From assembly GCA_964451925.1 (NCBI GenBank), contig CAYVKA010000012.1, forward strand, positions 29,493 to 93,492: a stretch of 64,000 nt of DNA, in the 5' to 3' direction. The translations under genes were made by a program, and so were the position numbers. How positions within the stretch are numbered: position 1 is the first letter of the stretch; every line of letters starts with the position of its first letter. The notes below the pieces were generated by a model. The model ran no database searches. It had not been told where the DNA came from and saw nothing but the letters and a program-made list of their open reading frames with translations. Positions 59,277 to 64,000 of the stretch are shown here, one piece after another. This stretch comes from Nevskia sp964451925 (GTDB taxonomy: Bacteria; Pseudomonadota; Gammaproteobacteria; Nevskiales; Nevskiaceae).

Positions 59277-59804
59277 ATGAACAAGCGAAACATGCTGCGC
59301 AATTTCGGCCTGGGCCTGGCGCTGGCCGCCGTGCTGGCGGGCACCAGCGGCTGCGGCGGCGGCAAGAAGGCCGAAGTGGTGCGCTACAAGCTGCCTAACG
59401 GCGCCAAGTTCCCGATCTCGCTGGGGGTGGAGATCCCCGCCGGCCGCACCCTGGTGTTCCTCAGCGGCATGACGCCGCCGATGGTGGACGAGAGCCAGCC
59501 CAAGGACTCCATTGCCGCCTACGGCGACACCAAGACGCAGACCCTCGGCGCGCTGAAGAACATCGACAATGCCCTGAAGAGCATGGGCCTGGGCATGAAG
59601 GACGTGGTCAAGATGCAGGTCTTCATGGCGGGCGATCCGGCCAAGGGCGGCAGGATGGACTTCGCCGGCATGATGGAGGGCTATACGCAGTATTTCGGCA
59701 CCGCCGAACAGCCCAACCTCCCGTCCCGTTCCGCCATGCAGGTGGCGGGGCTGGCCAATCCCGGTTTCCTGGTCGAAATCGAGGTAGCCGCGGTCCGTCC
59801 CTGA
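59277..59804 (+). CDS. RidA/YjgF-family lipoprotein
   Basis: This 175-residue protein has a lipoprotein leader (GLALAAVLAGTSGC) and a full RidA domain: TLVFLSGMTPP, TQTLGALKNIDNALKSMGLGMKDVVKMQVFM and a C-terminal end PSRSAMQVAGLANPGFLVEIEVAAV, where the catalytic arginine (SRSAMQV) and the glutamate are present. RidA proteins hydrolyse reactive imines/enamines to ketones. Most are cytoplasmic, so an exported lipid-anchored one beside an amine oxidase is notable. AGAGGAG lies upstream of ATG 59277. Confidence 0.9.
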   Translation: MNKRNMLRNFGLGLALAAVLAGTSGCGGGKKAEVVRYKLPNGAKFPISLGVEIPAGRTLVFLSGMTPPMVDESQPKDSIAAYGDTKTQTLGALKNIDNALKSMGLGMKDVVKMQVFMAGDPAKGGRMDFAGMMEGYTQYFGTAEQPNLPSRSAMQVAGLANPGFLVEIEVAAVRP

Positions 59805-59985
59805 GGCGGCGCCGGCTGCGGCAACCGGCCCATCGGCGGATGGGGAGCGCGGTTGCCCGGCCGGGCGGTAAGCGGCGCGGCCGGGCGTTTGCTCCGGCTT
59901 GAGGGAGTGCGGCCGCGAGCACGCTTTTTGCAGCGACCGTTACCAGGGCCGGGGGCGGCCCGCTAGACGGATAAGCGCTGGTTTG

Positions 59986-62889
59986 ATGAGGATTGCGCAC
60001 CATGCCTGGGTCCGGGCGCCCGTCGCCTGGGCGCAGTGGATGCTGCTGGCCATAGCGGCGGTGAGCCTGTCGGTGCGGGCCGACGAGGGCGACGCGGCGG
60101 TCGATTTCGACATTCCGCCGCAGGGCCTGGCCACGGCGCTGACGCAGTTTTCGGCGCAGAGCGGGGTGCAGGTGGTGGCAGCCGCGGCGGGGCTGTCCAG
60201 CGCGCGCTCGGGTGGCGTCAAGGGGCACATGCCGCCGCAGCTGGCATTGCAGCAGCTGCTGCGCGATACCGCCTACAGCATGCAGCTGATTGGCGTGCGC
60301 ACGATGGCGGTGACGGCGCGTGATGCGGCACCCGGAAGCCCGGAGGCGGATGCAGCGGCCCAGGCGGATGCGGCGCAGGGGCGCGACCCGGCCGCCGCCG
60401 CGGCGCTGGCGGAGGGGCGTGGCGAAGGCGGGCGCAGCGAGACCGATACGCTCAATGCCGTGGTGGTGATCGGCTCGCGCGTCAAGCGCTCGGTAGTGCA
60501 GAGCAGCGCGCCGATCGACGTGGTGAGCGGTGACGAACTCCAGGCCACCGGTGCCGGCACGCTGAGCGATGCGCTCAATCTGCTGCTGCCTTCATTCAAT
60601 TTGCCGGCGGTGCCCGGCCAGGACCAGAGCGCCATCGTGCGCCCGGCCAACCTGCGAGGGCTCAATGCCGACCAGATGCTGGTGCTGGTGGACGGCAAAC
60701 GCCGCCACGCCAGCGCCGTGGTCAATGCCAACTCCTCGATCAACAAGGGTTCCGAACCGGTCGATCTGGGCATGATCCCGTTCCCGGCGATCGACCACAT
60801 CGAAGTGCTGCGCGACGGCGCTTCGGCGCAATACGGCTCGGATGCCATCGCCGGCGTGATCAATATCGTGCTCAAGCACGACGATCATGGCGGTGAACTG
60901 GCCAGCCGCAACGGCCTGTACGATTTCAAGGACGGCTTCACCAGCCAGGACGGCGCCGACGCGGGCTTTCGTCTCGGCCACGGCGGCTTTCTGCACCTCA
61001 GCGCGGAGCTGTTCGGGCAGGATTTCACCAACCGCGCCGGCCAGGCCGAGGGGCCGTTCTACTACCCCTTGCCCGGCGGCGCCGCAGACCCGCGCGAGGC
61101 CGGCGCCAGCCGCGACCGGGTGATCGACGGCCTGCCGCTGACACGCGCGCTGAACCTCGGCTACAACGCCAGTCTGCCGCTGGACGGCGCGCAGTTGTAC
61201 TCCTTCTCCACCTTCACCGTGCGCCACGGCAAGGGCTACGAGAATTTCCGCTACGCCAACGGCAACAATGATCCGCCGTACGACTGGAACATCTATCCGG
61301 ACGGCTTCGAGCCGCGCGAGGCGATCCATGAAATCGACTTCTCCGGCACGCTCGGCCTCAAGGGTCCTGATCTGTATGGCTGGAACTGGGACGCCGGCGT
61401 CACCTACGGCCGCGACGATGCGGCGGTATTCACCGAGCACACCATCAACGCCACACTCGGACCCGCTTCGCCGACACGCTTCTACGACGGCAGCTGGATC
61501 AACAGCGAACTGACCGGCGACCTCGATTTCAGCCGCGCCTTCGACATCGGCCTGGCCGGGCCGCTGCACGTCGCCGCCGGCGCCGAATACCGCAACAACG
61601 CCTACGCCATCAAGCCGGGCGAGCCCGGCTCGTACGAAACCGGCAGTTACACCGCATTCTGTGCGCCGGTCGCGACCAGCGATACCTCCGATCCCTGTTA
61701 CCCGGACACCACCAAGCACCCCAGCTCCGGCGCGCAGTCCTACAACGGCTTCAGCCCGGACAGTGTCGGCCACGCCTACCGTGACAATTTCGCCGGCTAT
61801 CTCGATTTCGAGACGCGGCCGTTGCCCGGCTGGGACGTGGGCATTGCCGGGCGTTTCGAGCACTATAGCGACTTCGGCAATACCCGTACCGGAAAGTTCT
61901 CGATGCGCTACGAGTTGACGCCGGCGCTGGCGCTGCGCGGCACCGTCAACAACGGCTTCCGCGCGCCGGCGCTGGGGCAGTCGCTATACGCCACCTCCAG
62001 CACCTTCTTCCAGGCCATCAACAACGTCTCCACCGCGATCGACGTGATCACCGCGCCGGTGGCGTCCACCGAGGCGCGCGCGCTCGGCGCCACGCCGCTG
62101 CGTCCGGAGACCTCCACTAACTACAGTCTCGGCTTCGTCGCCACGCCGGCGCGCAACCTGGACATCACGGTGGATGCCTACCGCATCTACGTGCGCCACC
62201 GCATCCTCGAAACCGGCATTCTCAGCGAGCAGCTCGATCCGGGCATCGGCACGGCGCTGCAGCAGGCCGGCGTCGATCCTTCGACCAATGTGCAGTATTT
62301 CACCAACGCAGCCGACACGCGCACCCAGGGGCTGGACGCGATCTTCAACCTGCGCACGCATTTCGGCCGTTGGGGCCTGGTGCGCTGGATCGCCGAAGGC
62401 AACTGGAACCAGACCAGCATCACGCGCATCCAGGCCAATCCACCGCAGCTGGCCGGGCTGAGCCAGAGCAGCCCGGGGTTCGAGCTGTTCGACGCCGCAC
62501 AGCAGGGCTATCTCGCCGTGGGCACGCCGCGCAGCAAGCTGATCGCCGGCGGCACCTGGCTGAAAGGGCCGTTCAGTGCCGGCCTGCACCTGGTGCGCTA
62601 TGGCCATGTGGTGGACAGCAGCAAGGCCGACAGCGGCATCTACGAAGAAATACCGCCGGCGTGGATCACCAACCTCGATCTGGGCTGGCAGGCCGGGCGG
62701 GGACTGCGGCTGGGGCTGGGCGCCAACAATCTGTTCGACAGGTATCCCCCGCAGACCTCGCTGGCATTCCGCGGCGACTACGGTCCGGGCAGCAACTATG
62801 TCGGCTTCCAGAAGTACAGCGGCTTTTCGCCCTACGGCTACTTCGGCGGCTTCTACTACGTGCGCCTGAGCTACCGCTTCGACGGCTGA
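59986..62889 (+). CDS. TonB-dependent receptor with STN signalling domain
   Basis: This 967-residue receptor has a signal peptide (WMLLAIAAVSLSVRA) and a STN domain at about residues 35-90 (DIPPQGLATALTQFSAQSGVQVV). An Ala-rich linker leads to the plug (VVVIGSRVKRSVVQSSAPIDVVSGDELQATGAGTLSDALNLLLPSFNLP; IEVLRDGASAQYGSDAIAGVINIVL). The barrel ends YVRLSYRFDG. It imports the substrate of this cluster and signals to FecR. Start ATG 59986 is chosen at the signal peptide; an upstream ATG (59899) is in frame. ExbB/ExbD, its energy partners, follow. Confidence 0.93.
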   Translation: MRIAHHAWVRAPVAWAQWMLLAIAAVSLSVRADEGDAAVDFDIPPQGLATALTQFSAQSGVQVVAAAAGLSSARSGGVKGHMPPQLALQQLLRDTAYSMQLIGVRTMAVTARDAAPGSPEADAAAQADAAQGRDPAAAAALAEGRGEGGRSETDTLNAVVVIGSRVKRSVVQSSAPIDVVSGDELQATGAGTLSDALNLLLPSFNLPAVPGQDQSAIVRPANLRGLNADQMLVLVDGKRRHASAVVNANSSINKGSEPVDLGMIPFPAIDHIEVLRDGASAQYGSDAIAGVINIVLKHDDHGGELASRNGLYDFKDGFTSQDGADAGFRLGHGGFLHLSAELFGQDFTNRAGQAEGPFYYPLPGGAADPREAGASRDRVIDGLPLTRALNLGYNASLPLDGAQLYSFSTFTVRHGKGYENFRYANGNNDPPYDWNIYPDGFEPREAIHEIDFSGTLGLKGPDLYGWNWDAGVTYGRDDAAVFTEHTINATLGPASPTRFYDGSWINSELTGDLDFSRAFDIGLAGPLHVAAGAEYRNNAYAIKPGEPGSYETGSYTAFCAPVATSDTSDPCYPDTTKHPSSGAQSYNGFSPDSVGHAYRDNFAGYLDFETRPLPGWDVGIAGRFEHYSDFGNTRTGKFSMRYELTPALALRGTVNNGFRAPALGQSLYATSSTFFQAINNVSTAIDVITAPVASTEARALGATPLRPETSTNYSLGFVATPARNLDITVDAYRIYVRHRILETGILSEQLDPGIGTALQQAGVDPSTNVQYFTNAADTRTQGLDAIFNLRTHFGRWGLVRWIAEGNWNQTSITRIQANPPQLAGLSQSSPGFELFDAAQQGYLAVGTPRSKLIAGGTWLKGPFSAGLHLVRYGHVVDSSKADSGIYEEIPPAWITNLDLGWQAGRGLRLGLGANNLFDRYPPQTSLAFRGDYGPGSNYVGFQKYSGFSPYGYFGGFYYVRLSYRFDG

Positions 62890-63092
62890 AGGGCGCAGCC
62901 GCGGCATGCGCGGCGCTTGAGAAAGGCATTTCCATTTCCGCTGCTTCGTGCGTTCTTTTTATATGCAGGCGCGCGTGGGCGTTCGGTTGCGGCACGCGGC
63001 GTCGCTGGGGGGCGGTATTCGATTTGTGCGGGCGGCGGTCCCGCCCGATTGTTGCGGGCAACTTCATTCATTCCCAATCCGGAGCGACAGAC

Positions 63093-63812
63093 ATGGCGGT
63101 TTCCATTCTCAGCGTGGCGGCGGATGCCGCCCAGGCCATCAACCCGGCCGACCTCTCCATCCAACACCTGGTGTCGCAGGCCGACCCGGTGGTCAAAGTC
63201 GTGCTGGTCATCCTGGTGCTGTTCTCGGTGTGGTGCTGGACGGTGATGTTCGAGAAGCTGTTCGCCTTCATGGCCGCGTTCAGCGCCGTCAACCGCCTGG
63301 AGAGCACGCTGGAAGACGGCACGCTGGAAGACATGATCAACTACAGCGACAAGCACCCGGTGTCGAAGATCATCGCCGCCGGCAACCAGGAATGGCGCGA
63401 AGGCTCGGGCGAGCACGAGCACGAGGCGCTGCACGAAGTGCGTGACCGCGTCGAGCGCGCCATGCGCCTGGAACTGTCCAACGAGACCCGCCGCATCAAC
63501 AAGCGCCTGCCGTTCCTGGCGACGGTGGGTTCCTCGGCGCCGTTCATCGGCCTGTTCGGCACGGTGTGGGGCATCATGAACACCTTCACCGGCATCGCCG
63601 CGGCGCACGACACCAGCCTGGCCACCGTGGCGCCGGGCATCGCCGAAGCGCTGATCGCCACCGGCATCGGCTTGGCGGCGGCCATCCCCTCGATCATGGC
63701 CTACAACAGCTTCGCCACCAACCTGGGCCGCTACGTCGGCCGCCTCAACACCGCCATCGGCATCTACGCCGGCCGCCTGTCGAAGCGCTTCGCGCCGGCG
63801 CTGGCCGCCTGA
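63093..63812 (+). CDS. exbB: ExbB/TolQ-family proton channel subunit
   Basis: This 239-residue protein has three membrane segments (about residues 33-53, 140-162 and 180-202) and the family signature in FLATVGSSAPFIGLFGTVWGIMNTF and TVAPGIAEALIATGIGLAAAIPSIMAYN. It forms the motor with ExbD and TonB. GGAG precedes ATG 63093. Next to the receptor gene and followed by exbD. Confidence 0.94.
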   Translation: MAVSILSVAADAAQAINPADLSIQHLVSQADPVVKVVLVILVLFSVWCWTVMFEKLFAFMAAFSAVNRLESTLEDGTLEDMINYSDKHPVSKIIAAGNQEWREGSGEHEHEALHEVRDRVERAMRLELSNETRRINKRLPFLATVGSSAPFIGLFGTVWGIMNTFTGIAAAHDTSLATVAPGIAEALIATGIGLAAAIPSIMAYNSFATNLGRYVGRLNTAIGIYAGRLSKRFAPALAA

Positions 63813-63891
63813 GCGCCGCAGGGAGATTGCGCGTGAACTGCCGTGACAAACGCAGCGCCAGCGCGCCCCCGCGCCGGCGGGAGGGCCAGCC

Positions 63892-64000
63892 ATGGGCATG
63901 AGCGTCAAGGCGTCCGGGGGCGGCGACGACGGTGAGATGGGGCCGGTGGCGGAAATCAACGTCACGCCCCTGGTTGACGTCATGCTGGTGCTGCTGATCA
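63892..64000 (+). CDS. exbD: ExbD/TolR-family protein, 3' end cut off by window edge
   Basis: Only the first 36 residues are present: MGMSVKASGGGDDGEMGPVA followed by EINVTPLVDVMLVLLI, the highly conserved start of ExbD with the membrane-embedded aspartate in PLVDVML. GGAGGG lies before the ATG. It runs off the window. Confidence 0.9.
   Translation, partial: MGMSVKASGGGDDGEMGPVAEINVTPLVDVMLVLLI

Noticed and set aside
1..64000. CRISPR arrays or complete insertion sequences
   Set aside because: I saw no regularly spaced short repeats and no transposase motifs; the repeats found are single inverted or dispersed copies.

Overview
The window comes from a GC-rich Gram-negative bacterium. TonB-dependent receptors, FecI/FecR-type sigma and anti-sigma pairs, Tat-type leaders, lipoproteins, ExbB/ExbD and a VirB/VirD4 transfer apparatus all point to a gammaproteobacterium of the Xanthomonadales/Nevskiales type. 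This host guess is inference; there is no rRNA or tRNA marker.

From 1 to about 44.4 kb lies a mobile island, probably an integrative conjugative element. Its transfer core (1-7.2 kb) is a tightly overlapping virB operon: virB4 (cut by the window edge), virB5, two small lipoproteins, virB6, virB8, virB9, virB10 and virB11. It is followed by a SWIB-domain basic protein, an HTH protein, a ParB-like protein, a large serine recombinase and the coupling protein VirD4 (to 14.7 kb). From 14.8 to 19.1 kb there are small accessory genes: an ACT-like protein, a membrane protein behind a perfect SOS box, and three secreted proteins, two of them with the DUF3761 signature. The 3' end of a second, dead virD4 gene sits at 19.3-19.6 kb.

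Cargo 1 (19.7-33.2 kb) is an ECF sigma factor, FecR, a TonB-dependent receptor with an N-terminal signalling domain, an exported S9-type serine peptidase, an exported peptide with eight cysteines, a DsbA-like thiol oxidoreductase, an unknown anchored protein, a Tat-exported phospholipase C and a secreted phosphodiesterase-like protein. It reads as a regulated nutrient or peptide acquisition locus.

From 33.2 to 44 kb the island is patchy and lower in GC. It holds a putative PD-(D/E)XK-like protein, DUF2958 and AlpA-type genes, a metallophosphoesterase fused to a helical-repeat region, and several decayed genes (an ACT duplicate, an amber-interrupted gene, an HTH protein, an SMC-like ATPase and a FAD-binding protein). 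A ~270-bp element occurs at 10.2-10.4 kb and, inverted, at 36.1-36.3 kb, each time just upstream of an island gene. A tRNA-3'-end-like sequence near 44.40 kb, followed by a strong terminator, is a candidate for the right island boundary.

From 44.6 kb onward the sequence is uniformly GC-rich and looks chromosomal: an ArsR-like regulator divergent from a CocE/NonD hydrolase, a lipoprotein, an operon of a histone-deacetylase-family enzyme, a Pat-like acyltransferase and a cardiolipin synthase, and a DUF2252 protein. Then comes a second cell-surface-signalling locus (55.0-64.0 kb): sigma factor, FecR, small HTH protein, Tat-exported flavin amine oxidase, periplasmic cytochrome c, RidA-family lipoprotein, TonB-dependent receptor, ExbB and the start of ExbD. 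Together these suggest uptake and periplasmic oxidation of an amine, with cytochrome c taking electrons and RidA clearing the imine product.
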